Assembly: GCA_018304425.1 (NCBI GenBank)
Contig: JAGVWE010000002.1
Span: forward strand, 248,001 to 312,000
Direction of reading: 5' to 3'
DNA length: 64,000 nucleotides
DNA from: Candidatus Iainarchaeum sp.
GTDB lineage: Archaea > Iainarchaeota > Iainarchaeia > Iainarchaeales > UBA10219
The position numbers and the translations under genes were made by a program. This document shows positions 38,652 to 47,007 of this stretch, one piece after another. The notes under the pieces were generated by a model. It saw only the letters and a program-made list of their open reading frames with translations. It ran no database searches and had not been told where the DNA came from. The number at the start of each line of letters is the position of its first letter. The first letter of the stretch is position 1.

Positions 38652-40346
38652 ATGGCGAAAACATACGTGAATACTGTCAAGTACATGATTCACATCAAGT
38701 TCGAGGTAAAGGGAATCGTTGACAAGCCAGACATCGTTGGCGCGATTTTCGGCCAAAGCGAGGGCCTGCTCGGCGACGAAATGGACCTCAAGGAACTACA
38801 GAAGAACGGCAAAGTCGGGAGAATCGAAATCGAGCACAAGTCAGCCTTGGGCAAGACCAAGGGCATGATTTACGTGCCGAGCTCCATGGACATGGTGGAG
38901 ACCAGCATCCTGGCCGCGGCGGTTGAGTCCGTTGACAAGGTCGGGCCCTGCGAGGCCAAGTTCGAGGTCGCCAAAATCGAGGACACGCGCGGCAACAAGC
39001 GCGAAGAAATCAAGAACCGGGCCAAGGAACTCTTGAAGAACCTCATGGACACGCAGGCGCCTGAGACCACGGAAATCAAGACGGAAGTCCAGGAACAAGC
39101 CCGGGCAGCGGACATCGAGACCTATGGCGGGGACAAGTTGCCCTGCGGCCCCGACGCCAAGACCGACCCCGAAATAGTCGTGGTGGAAGGCCGCGCGGAC
39201 GTCGTGAACCTCTTGAAGAACAACATCAAGAACGTGGTCGGCATGGAGGGCAGCAAGATCAGCCAAGACATCGTCGACCTGTGCCGCGACAAGCAGGTCA
39301 CGGTCTTCGTTGACGGCGACCGCGGCGGGGACTTGATTGCCAGGAAGCTCATGCAGTTGGCGAAAGTCGACTTCGTGGCAAAGGCTCCTGACGGCAAGGA
39401 AGTCGAGGAACTCCAGCGCAAGGAAATAATCATGGCCTTGCGGAAACGCATGACCCTGGAAGAGTTCGACAACGCCCAGGCATTCCGGCCCCGCGAGGAA
39501 AGGCCCTTCAACCGCCCCGAAGGCGAACGCCGGGAATTCGGCGGCCACGGCGAAAGAACGGGCTTTGACCGCGGGTTTGGACGCGGACGCGGCTTCGGCG
39601 AACGAAGCGAGGGCTTCGGCGGCCGAGGCCAGGGCTTTGCACGCGGACCGCCAGGCGGCGAACGCGGTTATGGCCCCAGACCGGGATTCCGCGAACGCAG
39701 TCCCAGGGGCCGGTTTGAACGCGGCCAGTTCGAAGGCAACCAAAGCGCTGGCAGCCCCTCCGAAGGAGGGGAAGGCGAAGGCCAGGGCTTTGAGACCAGG
39801 GAAGGACGCGGTCAAGGCTTCGGCGAGCGAAGGCAGAGCGGCTTCGGACGCGGGCGCGGACGCTTTGAAAGAGGCGGCCCCCGGAGAGGAGGAAGCGGAC
39901 GCATGGGCTTCCACGGCAGAGACCGACCCGGTTACGGCGAAGAACCCGCGTTCCAGGAGGGAACCGGCGGACCCGCTCCCCTCGGAGAGCGAAAGCCGTT
40001 CTCGTCCTTTGAGGCCCCGGCTTTCGCCGGCGAAGAAGCAAAGACCGAGCCCACGGTAGTGGCAAGCGCCGAGGAACGCGCCTTGTTCGAGCCCATCCTG
40101 AAGGAACTCAGGGGCACGCTGAAGGCACGGTTGCTCGACGACGGCATGAACGTGTTGAGCGAAGTCGAAGTCAAGGACCTCGTACAAGCCATTGGCTGCG
40201 CGGGCAACGCGAAAACCGTTGTCTTCGACGGCATCATCACCAAGCGCTTGGCCGATGAAGCCGACAAGGCCGGCGTGCAGACGCTGGTCGGCGTGAGAAA
40301 AGGAAAATTAGGCGAAGGACTCAAGGTGAAAGCGCTCGCATTGTGA
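38652..40346 (+). CDS. dnaG: DnaG-type primase / exosome subunit with RGG/FG-rich insert
   Basis: A 564-residue protein. Archaeal DnaG associates with the RNA exosome and has primase activity in vitro. The N-terminal part (KYMIHIKFEVKGIVDKPDIVGAIFGQSEGLLG) is typical, and the TOPRIM domain has EIVVVEGRADVVNLLK, near residue 180, and TVFVDGDRGGDLIA. Between residues about 277 and 456 lies an unusual stretch rich in Arg, Gly, Phe and Glu (RGFGRGRGFGERSEGFGGRG is typical). The C-terminal domain (ERALFEPILKELRGTLKARL) then resumes the family pattern. Family members usually have about 400 residues. Confidence 0.95.
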   Translation: MAKTYVNTVKYMIHIKFEVKGIVDKPDIVGAIFGQSEGLLGDEMDLKELQKNGKVGRIEIEHKSALGKTKGMIYVPSSMDMVETSILAAAVESVDKVGPCEAKFEVAKIEDTRGNKREEIKNRAKELLKNLMDTQAPETTEIKTEVQEQARAADIETYGGDKLPCGPDAKTDPEIVVVEGRADVVNLLKNNIKNVVGMEGSKISQDIVDLCRDKQVTVFVDGDRGGDLIARKLMQLAKVDFVAKAPDGKEVEELQRKEIIMALRKRMTLEEFDNAQAFRPREERPFNRPEGERREFGGHGERTGFDRGFGRGRGFGERSEGFGGRGQGFARGPPGGERGYGPRPGFRERSPRGRFERGQFEGNQSAGSPSEGGEGEGQGFETREGRGQGFGERRQSGFGRGRGRFERGGPRRGGSGRMGFHGRDRPGYGEEPAFQEGTGGPAPLGERKPFSSFEAPAFAGEEAKTEPTVVASAEERALFEPILKELRGTLKARLLDDGMNVLSEVEVKDLVQAIGCAGNAKTVVFDGIITKRLADEADKAGVQTLVGVRKGKLGEGLKVKALAL

Positions 40347-40373
40347 GCGCTTCAACCTTTTTCCTTTCTTTTT

Positions 40374-40814
40374 TTATTTTTTGGACGCAAAGCGGCCGGC
40401 CTTCTTGGGCCTGGGCGCGGAAACGTCGCGGATGGTTTCCTCGATGGGCACGACCAACTCGCCGGACTTGTAGAAGAGGTAGCCCACGAACAACGCGGCG
40501 AGCCAGAACAGGATGGCCGCGATGGGGCCCAGCAACGCGCTCCAAAACTGCCGGTTGGTTAACGTGGTTTGCCCGGGCCGCACGAAGACATCCAAGGCGC
40601 CCTTCGCCAGACCCTGGCAAGTCGAGAAAAACGGTTCCTCGCCTTCCGCACGCGAAAGGCAGTCGTTGACGGCCTTGAGGTTGTCCCAGGAATCGAACAT
40701 GGTGGCCGAGGCCTTGATGAACATCAACAACGCGGCAAACAAGACGAAAGCCCCGATGAGTTTCGGCAAGTGGACTTCCTTGCCCGCGACCCGGAAGTAA
40801 AGGATTCTACGCAA
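40374..40814 (-). CDS. Two-helix membrane protein, unknown
   Basis: A 146-residue protein with two membrane helices (LPKLIGAFVLFAALLMFIKA and SALLGPIAAILFWLAALFVGYLF), an outer loop with two Cys (NDCLSR and STCQGL, a likely disulfide) and a basic C-terminal tail PRPKKAGRFASKK. The start codon is TTG, 6 bases after GGTGA, with a CTTTTTATAC box upstream. It converges with dnaG. Confidence 0.6.
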   Translation of the reverse strand: MRRILYFRVAGKEVHLPKLIGAFVLFAALLMFIKASATMFDSWDNLKAVNDCLSRAEGEEPFFSTCQGLAKGALDVFVRPGQTTLTNRQFWSALLGPIAAILFWLAALFVGYLFYKSGELVVPIEETIRDVSAPRPKKAGRFASKK

Positions 40815-40876
40815 TGGACATCACCAACAAGGAATACGCGGAACGAGTATAAAAAGGTTTACGGCCTGAGCTGCGT

Positions 40877-41368
40877 TTAATCGGTCTTTTTGGGGCGTTT
40901 GCCGCCGCCCAGCAAACGGCGCAGGCGGCCGGGGCGCTTGCGGCGGGCTTCGATGTAGCCCTTGAGACCCAAGATGAGGTCGGCGATTTTGAAATGTATG
41001 TTCGGGATTTGCTCGGCAAGGGCGATTGACATGATCGCATCCACTTGCTGCGGATTCGATTGCAAAACGGCGTCGCGCAGCTTGTGGCCGGAGCGAAGCG
41101 ACACGGGTTTTTGGATTCCTCCAAGACCCCCAACGACCATCCCTGCAAGAGTCGGGTTGCTCGTCACGGTCATCGCCCACACGAACCGGGCCAAGGTGGC
41201 ACGGTTGTTGTAGAGCGTGCGCTGCGCCGTCCTGTTGAGGTTCGAGATCATGTCGATGGTGAGCCGGGCGTGCATCTTCTTAGACCGCCGGTCGGCAAGG
41301 GCCACCCGCGCCTCGACTGCCTTGTCCCCAGCCAACACGCGGGCCATTGTCATCGGGTCTCTCAGCAC
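40877..41368 (-). CDS. Orphan basic helical protein (5' end uncertain)
   Basis: A 163-residue frame from a GTG. It is helical, with repeated Arg and a strongly basic tail (RKRPGRLRRLLGGGKRPKKTD). The reading frame continues upstream for about 40 codons with protein-like sequence (around LPKRFPPRKPRDPDLYFNRHLGNYAKDQ when split) to near 41500, but without ATG, GTG or TTG; a CTATTAATAAG box lies just there. So initiation at CTG or a damaged 5' end is possible. Its tail resembles that of the protein at 52723. Confidence 0.5.
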   Translation of the reverse strand: MLRDPMTMARVLAGDKAVEARVALADRRSKKMHARLTIDMISNLNRTAQRTLYNNRATLARFVWAMTVTSNPTLAGMVVGGLGGIQKPVSLRSGHKLRDAVLQSNPQQVDAIMSIALAEQIPNIHFKIADLILGLKGYIEARRKRPGRLRRLLGGGKRPKKTD

Positions 41369-41528
41369 CCGCTGATCTTTCGCGTAGTTGCCCAGGTGCC
41401 TATTGAAGTAAAGGTCCGGATCCCGTGGCTTGCGGGGCGGGAAACGCTTGGGCAGCTTGGGCAGGTTAAACCTGGTGCGGGGGAACTTATTAATAGTTAC
41501 GGCGGATAGATGGGATAGGTAATCGGCT

Positions 41529-41625
41529 GTCCCATGCGAAGCATGGGACGTTTTCCCAGGGCTTCGTTGTCCACTTCGTGGACGACGCCACCAAAAGCGA
41601 AGCTTTTGATGGTTGTAAAAAGGCC
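41529..41625 (+). repeat. Three-hairpin element, copy A, upstream of tRNA-Val
   Basis: Three hairpins in a row: 41529-41549 (9-bp perfect stem, loop GAA), 41565-41587 (10-bp stem with one G-U, loop TTC) and 41588-41612 (11-bp stem with one mismatch, loop GAA), then TTGTAAAAAGGCC. The element ends 2 bp before the tRNA. Apart from hairpin 1 and one other base it is identical to copy B at 44485-44581. A TTATTAATAG box about 35 bp upstream would start transcription close to hairpin 1, making this a structured 5' leader. Confidence 0.85.
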
Positions 41626-41627
41626 TT

Positions 41628-41699
41628 GGGCCTGCAGTCTGATGGCGGGACGCGACGTTTACACCGTCGAGGTAGTCGGTTCGATTCCGGCCAGGCCCA
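41628..41699 (+). tRNA. tRNA-Val(UAC) with C8 and G14
   Basis: A 72-nt cloverleaf: acceptor GGGCCUG/CAGGCCC, discriminator A73, anticodon stem CGACG/CGUCG around loop UUUACAC (anticodon UAC), T arm GUCGG-UUCGAUU-CCGGC, and D stem GUCU/GGAC. All stems pair, but position 8 is C and position 14 is G instead of the near-universal U8 and A14, and position 21 is G instead of A. The D loop is short (GAUGGCG). No CCA is encoded. It directly follows a three-hairpin element. Confidence 0.82.
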
Positions 41700-41711
41700 T
41701 GGGATAGCAGC

Positions 41712-42578
41712 TCATTTTTTTTCGTTCACGGTTTTGGTTCGGGCCAAGGCATTGAAGTAGGCGTAGACCAGGACTGCTTCGAGTGCCGCGACGAGGATGC
41801 CGGTGCCGGTCTTGTAGAAGACGGTGGCAAGGAAGGGCGCCACGAAGGATAGGAAGGCGAGCAGCTTCCAGAGGCCGAGGAAGCGGCTGTCAAAGAAGTA
41901 CGCGCTCGCGTTGCCGTTGAGGGTCAACGCCGTCAACCCGGCGAGGATGACCACGACGATGAAGGTAATCCAGTTGTAGTCCTCCATGGCGTAGTTGTAG
42001 ACCACGTACTGGTCCGCGCTGAAGAAGGGAACGTCGAGGAAACCGTCATAGCTGTGGAAGACCGTGGCGGCCATGGCGTCTCCTTTCCGGGCTTCCAAGG
42101 CGTACTCGCCGCGGAGGGTGACGGGGAACAAGGCGAAGCCCGTGGCATCGGTTTTGAGGGTCCGCGTTTCGTCGTTGGGTAGCCGGATTTTGACTTCGGC
42201 GTCCTGGAGGGGCGTGCCATCGGCTGCCACGACGCGGGGGTCGGCGGTGTCGCCCAGGAACTGGACGGGCCGGATTTCGACGAGGATCAGCGAAGCGACC
42301 GGGCCCTCCACCAACTCGTGGAAGGAGTCGAGGAACGAGCGCGGCCGGCAGCCGGCCAGGCCGTCAAAGACCTTTCCGGGCGGGCAGATGGGGTGGCGCA
42401 GGGTCAAGTCGCATTCGAAGCCGGGTTTCATGGTGGACTTGATTTGCTGACAGAACTCGGCGGCAGTCAAGGCGTTGACGTCCAGCAAGGGCGGGCTGGA
42501 AGTGGACTGGGCCCACGCGGGAAAGGCAAGCCCCAACAAGGCAACGACGAGCAAGAGGGTGCGAAGCGTTGGTTGCAT
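41712..42578 (-). CDS. Secreted/membrane protein with C-terminal membrane helices
   Basis: A 288-residue protein: signal peptide (MQPTLRTLLLVVALLGLAFPAWA), an outer domain with Cys in EFCQQI, FECDLT, PICPPG and AGCRPR, a beta-rich carboxypeptidase-regulatory-like segment (ADGTPLQDAEVKIRLPNDE ... ATGFALFPV) and three C-terminal membrane helices. Unknown family. It converges with tRNA-Val across a T-rich stretch. Confidence 0.6.
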   Translation of the reverse strand: MQPTLRTLLLVVALLGLAFPAWAQSTSSPPLLDVNALTAAEFCQQIKSTMKPGFECDLTLRHPICPPGKVFDGLAGCRPRSFLDSFHELVEGPVASLILVEIRPVQFLGDTADPRVVAADGTPLQDAEVKIRLPNDETRTLKTDATGFALFPVTLRGEYALEARKGDAMAATVFHSYDGFLDVPFFSADQYVVYNYAMEDYNWITFIVVVILAGLTALTLNGNASAYFFDSRFLGLWKLLAFLSFVAPFLATVFYKTGTGILVAALEAVLVYAYFNALARTKTVNEKK

Positions 42579-42653
42579 GGCAAAACCATTGGAAAGGCTT
42601 TACCCTAATTAAAGCGGTTATCCATAAAAACACTTGGTTGGGCATTGCATGGT

Positions 42654-44453
42654 ATGCGCGTCCAAGCCCTGGCCCTGTGCCTGGTAGTCCTGCTTTTTTT
42701 GCTGGGCCCGGCGGCCGCCCTTACATTCCGGCCTGCGACCGTGCAGTCCATGGACTTGACGGTTAACTTGAAGGCCGAGGGCGCGTTCTCGGGAACCGTG
42801 TACGAAGGCGACCGCCTGGAAATAAAGTTTTTGACGCTGAACAACTCGAACACCCAGCAAATCCAGGAAATGGACGAGAAACTGATTATCGGGGGAAGGG
42901 AGTTCAGGCCCACCTACAAGCTGGAGGGCAGCAACAAGTACGCGGTTTACACCCTGGACGAACTCATGGACTATGCCGCTACTCCCAAGTTCACGATTGT
43001 CTCGAAGGCGCGGGTGAAGACCCTGGCCCGCATGGATTCCCTGGTGGACTATGACCTGGGCAAGCCCATGAAGGGCCTGGTCGAGGAATTCCTCCGGCCC
43101 TCGGCTTACATCGAAGCCGATGACCCTGAACTGGTGTCAAAGGCCCGGCTCGAGTTTTCCTCCACTTCCTCCGAGCTCGAGACCATCCGGCAAATCACGG
43201 AATGGGTCAACAAGAACGTTACGTACGACTTTGAAAACTATTACAATGGGGTCTGGGGGGCCAAGGACACGTATGCCTCGAGGCGGGGGGTGTGCGACGA
43301 GTTCTCGAACCTGGCTGCCGCCTTCCTGCGGGCAAAGGGAATTCCAACGATGTATGTTTCGGGAGTGAGCTTTGACGGGGAACGCTTTGGAAACCATGGC
43401 TGGCTGGAAGTCTACTTGGGCGGCAAGGGCTGGATTGGGGTTGACCCCACCTATGGGGAAGCCGGTTACCTGGATGCCGCGCACCTGGTCCTGGGCAAGG
43501 GCTTGGACGCGAACCTGTTGTCGAATTTTTCGGCCACCACGCTGAGCCGGAAATCCATCCAAGTCAAGGCCGTCTTGCACGACCCGGTCATCGAAATCAA
43601 CGACATCCAGTTCTTCGAGGACATCGTGGACGTGCAGGTGGAAAAGCCGGAGAAACTGGGCTTGAACCAGGAATTCGAGGTCAGGGTGCGCTTGAAAAGC
43701 CGGCAGGACAGCACCACCATCATCCCCGTGGAACTGGTGTTGCACGAGGAGTTCAAGCAAGAGGACCGGGGACGGCTGGTGATGCTGAAACCCTTCGAAG
43801 AAAAGTGGTTGACGTGGAAAGCGGTTTCCCCCGTGGAAGGCCTGGAAGGACAGTATGCACGGTATGGCATGGTGTTTTTGGCGCCCGACCAGAACGTCGA
43901 GGACACTCTGGTCGTCTACCCCACGCGGAGCCTCGAAAAAGGCGGACCCCAGATAGAGGCAATCGACGTCAGCCCCTTCATCTCCGAGGAAGGCGTGAAA
44001 CTCGAGTTGGTGCTGGAAAACAGGGGCCTCGGCGTGGGAGACGTGGAAATTACCTTCAAGTACTATGGCGTGGAACAAAAAGCCCGGGACACGCTTGAAC
44101 CCGGCGACCAAAAGCGTTTCGCGTTTGAAGCCAACTTTGCGAAGCCCGGCACGATGTCCCTGGAAATCAACGATGGACTGGCCGTGAAAGCCATTGAAAT
44201 CGAGGTGCCCCAGCAGGCAGTGGAAGCAGCCAGGGACGGGGAAAGGGTCCGCATCGAGGAACGAAAAACCCGGGAAAGCCCGTTGCCCACGCCCCCCGAA
44301 AGCGAGGCGGAACGGGCCTGGAAAGCCCTTGAACGGGAAGCCGGCGCCTTGGTTGAAGCGGTGTTGGCCAATGAAGGAACGCTTTACGCCTTGGTTGGCG
44401 GACTGGCCCTGCTGCTCATCCTCTTGGTTTTAAAGTCTTTGGTAAGGAGATGA
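42654..44453 (+). CDS. Membrane-anchored transglutaminase-like protein
   Basis: About 599 residues. A signal peptide (ALALCLVVLLFLLGPAAA) leads to an outer region with a transglutaminase-like cysteine protease fold: catalytic Cys in RRGVCDEFSNLAAAFL, His in FGNHGWLEVYLG and Asp in WIGVDPTYGEAG. CARDB-like strands follow, and one C-terminal membrane helix (LVGGLALLLILLVLKSLV) anchors it facing outward. Archaeal relatives probably process or crosslink surface proteins. I prefer the ATG giving MRVQALAL; a TTG three codons earlier is open. Confidence 0.85.
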   Translation: MRVQALALCLVVLLFLLGPAAALTFRPATVQSMDLTVNLKAEGAFSGTVYEGDRLEIKFLTLNNSNTQQIQEMDEKLIIGGREFRPTYKLEGSNKYAVYTLDELMDYAATPKFTIVSKARVKTLARMDSLVDYDLGKPMKGLVEEFLRPSAYIEADDPELVSKARLEFSSTSSELETIRQITEWVNKNVTYDFENYYNGVWGAKDTYASRRGVCDEFSNLAAAFLRAKGIPTMYVSGVSFDGERFGNHGWLEVYLGGKGWIGVDPTYGEAGYLDAAHLVLGKGLDANLLSNFSATTLSRKSIQVKAVLHDPVIEINDIQFFEDIVDVQVEKPEKLGLNQEFEVRVRLKSRQDSTTIIPVELVLHEEFKQEDRGRLVMLKPFEEKWLTWKAVSPVEGLEGQYARYGMVFLAPDQNVEDTLVVYPTRSLEKGGPQIEAIDVSPFISEEGVKLELVLENRGLGVGDVEITFKYYGVEQKARDTLEPGDQKRFAFEANFAKPGTMSLEINDGLAVKAIEIEVPQQAVEAARDGERVRIEERKTRESPLPTPPESEAERAWKALEREAGALVEAVLANEGTLYALVGGLALLLILLVLKSLVRR

Positions 44454-44484
44454 ATTAAGCGTGCGAGGCCGAGAGGCCGAGCCA

Positions 44485-44581
44485 GTCCCCTGCCGCGCAG
44501 GGGACGTTTTCCCCGGGCTTCGTTGTCCACTTCGTGGACGACGCCACCAAAAGCGAAGCTTTTGATGGTTGTAAAAAGGCC
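44485..44581 (+). repeat. Three-hairpin element, copy B, upstream of tRNA-Gly(GCC)
   Basis: Three hairpins: 44485-44505 (9-bp perfect stem, loop CGC), 44521-44543 (loop TTC) and 44544-44568 (loop GAA), then TTGTAAAAAGGCC, ending exactly at the first base before the tRNA. Against copy A, 91 of 97 bases agree. Hairpin 1 differs by an A-T to C-G pair swap plus three loop bases, so its pairing is kept. The nearest box A candidates are AATTAA (44453) and TTTTAAAG (44428). Confidence 0.85.
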
Positions 44582-44653
44582 GCGACCGTAGTCTAGTGGT
44601 TAGGATTCGACCTTGCCAAGGTCGAGACTCGGGTTCGACCCCCGACGGTCGCA
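44582..44653 (+). tRNA. tRNA-Gly(GCC)
   Basis: A 72-nt cloverleaf: acceptor GCGACCG/CGGUCGC, A73, U8 and A14 present, D arm with GUCU/GGAU, anticodon stem CGACC/GGUCG around UUGCCAA (anticodon GCC), T arm UCGGG-UUCGACC-CCCGA. No intron and no encoded CCA. The 5' end abuts the three-hairpin element directly. Confidence 0.94.
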
Positions 44654-44721
44654 CTTCCACTTTCCCTGGCTTGCAGCCGTTCACGGATTAGCTATATATA
44701 CCCTTTGCGGCTAATTAGGGC

Positions 44722-46680
44722 GTGAAAGTACCGGTCGCCGGCCTGCTCGTCTTCGCCCTTGTTTTCCTCGGCATCTTTTCCTACGCCCAAAACCCAGACC
44801 AAGGGGAAGGAAATGAATTCGACCATGGCTTCGAGAACGATTTCTCCGAAGGCCTCCCGCAAGCCAGCGCGGCCGACCAAGACTATGTGGCGCGGGCGAG
44901 CCTCACTTCCGCCATGGCCAGCGCGTACACGTGGATTGGCGACAATGCAACTGAATTTGTCGCGGGCTGCAGGGGAGAAAGGCAGTCGCTGGTTTCCCGG
45001 CTCGCCGGCGTGATAAAGCAATCGGGTGAGGCGTCCACCGCATGCGCGTTGCTCAAGTCAGAGGCAGACGCCTGCACGCCTTCAACCTATTGCCCGGCCC
45101 TGGGCAAGGGAAAAATGCCTTTCCCATCCCACATGAAGTCGCAGTTTGAGAAGGCCGGCATCAATGTTTCCGAGCTTTCACTGGACCAAATCAATGCCGC
45201 GATGATGGAAAAAGTCTGCGCCGCCCGGTTCAAGTCCGAAATCGACAAACAGAAAGAGAAGCAGGAAGAGATGAGGCAGAAGGTAAAGGAAAAGCTCTCC
45301 GAGTTCCGGCAAAAATGCGAGGGATTCAAGAAGCGGCGGGCAGAACAGGAAAACCGTGGGTTTGAGGATTTCCGTTTCCCTGAGTTGCCTGACTTCGGGC
45401 CCCCGGGGCAAGGCCAACCCCATAGGGACGGGTGTTCTTCGCCTCCCCCTCGGTGCCCCGGCGACGCGCGCTCCTGGTGCAAGAATGACCGATGGGAGTG
45501 CGAGCCCGCTCCACCACAGCATCCACAAGAACAACAGGCTTGGCAGCAGCCGCGGCCACCCATGGAGCCCCAGCCGCGGAGGGAACCCGTGCCACCCCAG
45601 GAGACCCATGAGCCTTCGGAGCCGGAGGAAGCGGATGCTGAACCACAGGAAACAGAGGATGAGCCAAGCCCGGAGCCCGCCGAAGAGCCGGAGCCAACCG
45701 AGCCGGCGGAGGCCGCGGCCCAGCGTGTGCTGGCTGGCGTTTTCCCGATTACCGGGTTTGTCACCGGGGTTGAAGAACCCCCACAGCCCTACCCACAAGA
45801 ACAGGCAAGCGGCACTGCTCCTTACCCACCCAACCCGCCCTACGGGCAATATGAGGGCGGCCAACCCGGCCAAGGCTATGGCAGCCAACCATATCCTCAA
45901 CCTCAACCGCCTTACCGGCCTGAAAACCGGCCAGGCGGGGGCGGTGGAGGCTATAGACAAGAAGGGCAACCCTCCCAACAAGGCCCCCCATATGGGGGCA
46001 GCAACCAGGGCGGGCAAGGCTATGGCTCTCCCGGGCCAGGACCCTCGCCAGAGCAATTGTGTGACATGAGCGACGACGAAATCCTGGACGCCATGATGTC
46101 GCAGACGCCCTTTGACGGGATGGAACAGCAGGGCAGCCGGTGCAAGGAAGAAGCCACCAGAATCGTGCAAGACCTGGCCAGCGTCAAACTCCGGCTTGCG
46201 GAATGCAAGGCCCGGGCCGCCGTCATGTGCGCAGCCAAAAAGGAGGCGGCCAGCGAGTGCCAGTCCAGCGTGCAGGACCCGGAAAAAATTGCTTCAAGAA
46301 TCATTTCCCAAATGTGCCAGAAATCCGGCGTGCTGCGGGCCGAAAAAGTTGCCACCCCGGCGTTCCAGGACGTGGTCACCCAGTTCTATGACCGCGACCC
46401 GGCGCTTGCCAACCAACTAGGGGACGCAGTTGAGGAGACGCAAAGCGACCAGCAGCGCCTCGGCATCCTCAGCAAGCTCTTCGGCGACGGGGACTACGCC
46501 CAAAGAATCCGGGGCCGCGCTGAAAGCCTGGCCGCCATCCGGGCGAAGCTCGCAGCCGACGAAAACATCGACCCCAAAATCCTTGACGCCCTGGACGAGC
46601 AAGTCAAGCAACTCAACGGCGAGGCCGACCAGTTCGCCAACATCCTGAACATGGCAAGGCTCGGAAAACTTTTCGGGTAA
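44722..46680 (+). CDS. Large secreted protein with Pro/Gln/Gly-rich linker
   Basis: A 652-residue protein starting with GTG. A signal peptide (MKVPVAGLLVFALVFLGIFS) is followed by a helical, Cys-containing domain (AGCRGE, TACALL, DACTPSTYCP, KVCAAR), a long low-complexity linker rich in Pro, Gln, Glu and Gly (residues about 260-440), and a C-terminal helical domain with more Cys (EQLCDM, SRCKEE, AECKAR, VMCAAK, SECQSS, QMCQKS). I do not recognise the family. A CTATATATACCC box precedes it. Likely a surface or extracellular scaffold. Confidence 0.6.
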   Translation: MKVPVAGLLVFALVFLGIFSYAQNPDQGEGNEFDHGFENDFSEGLPQASAADQDYVARASLTSAMASAYTWIGDNATEFVAGCRGERQSLVSRLAGVIKQSGEASTACALLKSEADACTPSTYCPALGKGKMPFPSHMKSQFEKAGINVSELSLDQINAAMMEKVCAARFKSEIDKQKEKQEEMRQKVKEKLSEFRQKCEGFKKRRAEQENRGFEDFRFPELPDFGPPGQGQPHRDGCSSPPPRCPGDARSWCKNDRWECEPAPPQHPQEQQAWQQPRPPMEPQPRREPVPPQETHEPSEPEEADAEPQETEDEPSPEPAEEPEPTEPAEAAAQRVLAGVFPITGFVTGVEEPPQPYPQEQASGTAPYPPNPPYGQYEGGQPGQGYGSQPYPQPQPPYRPENRPGGGGGGYRQEGQPSQQGPPYGGSNQGGQGYGSPGPGPSPEQLCDMSDDEILDAMMSQTPFDGMEQQGSRCKEEATRIVQDLASVKLRLAECKARAAVMCAAKKEAASECQSSVQDPEKIASRIISQMCQKSGVLRAEKVATPAFQDVVTQFYDRDPALANQLGDAVEETQSDQQRLGILSKLFGDGDYAQRIRGRAESLAAIRAKLAADENIDPKILDALDEQVKQLNGEADQFANILNMARLGKLFG

Positions 46681-46722
46681 AACCGCGCGCCGTTTAAAAG
46701 CCTTTAGGCGTTTGGTGCGTGT

Positions 46723-47007
46723 ATGCCCGGCCGTTGGACCCTGCCCGAAATCAGTGCCTTGTTGCGGCGCAAGAAGCAGGTCGCGGAAATGGGTTCCAGC
46801 GAAGTCAACCGCGAACTCTTGAACGCGGGGTACTCGAATGCGCCCATGCGGGAGCGGCTTTCCACGATTGAACGCAAGCGCGTGCTCTTGGCGAAGACCG
46901 TGCTGGCCCCAGCCGAGTTCACGGAATTGGTGAACGCGTTAAGCGATGAAAGGACGTTCTCCGTGGCCCGCAAGAAACTAGGCGAAGACTTTGCCGAACA
47001 ATGCTAG
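46723..47007 (+). CDS. Small helical protein, unknown
   Basis: A 94-residue protein, mainly helical (TLPEISALLRRKKQVAEMG; RERLSTIERKRVLLAKTVL; LVNALSDERTFSVARKKLG). It has the general look of a small DNA- or protein-binding domain, without a clear motif. A GTTTAAAAGCC box lies about 25 bp before the ATG. Its stop overlaps the convergent tmk end by 4 bp. Confidence 0.5.
   Translation: MPGRWTLPEISALLRRKKQVAEMGSSEVNRELLNAGYSNAPMRERLSTIERKRVLLAKTVLAPAEFTELVNALSDERTFSVARKKLGEDFAEQC

Noticed and set aside
38841-40187. 448-codon frame opposite dnaG
   Set aside because: It mirrors the RGG/FG insert as an Ala/Ser/Phe-rich stretch and has no signals.
41625-41700. tRNA-Val folded with acceptor TGGGCCT/AGGCCCA
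   Set aside because: That register also pairs but gives an uncommon U73 and misplaces the T arm; the register shifted by one base gives A73 and a correct T arm.
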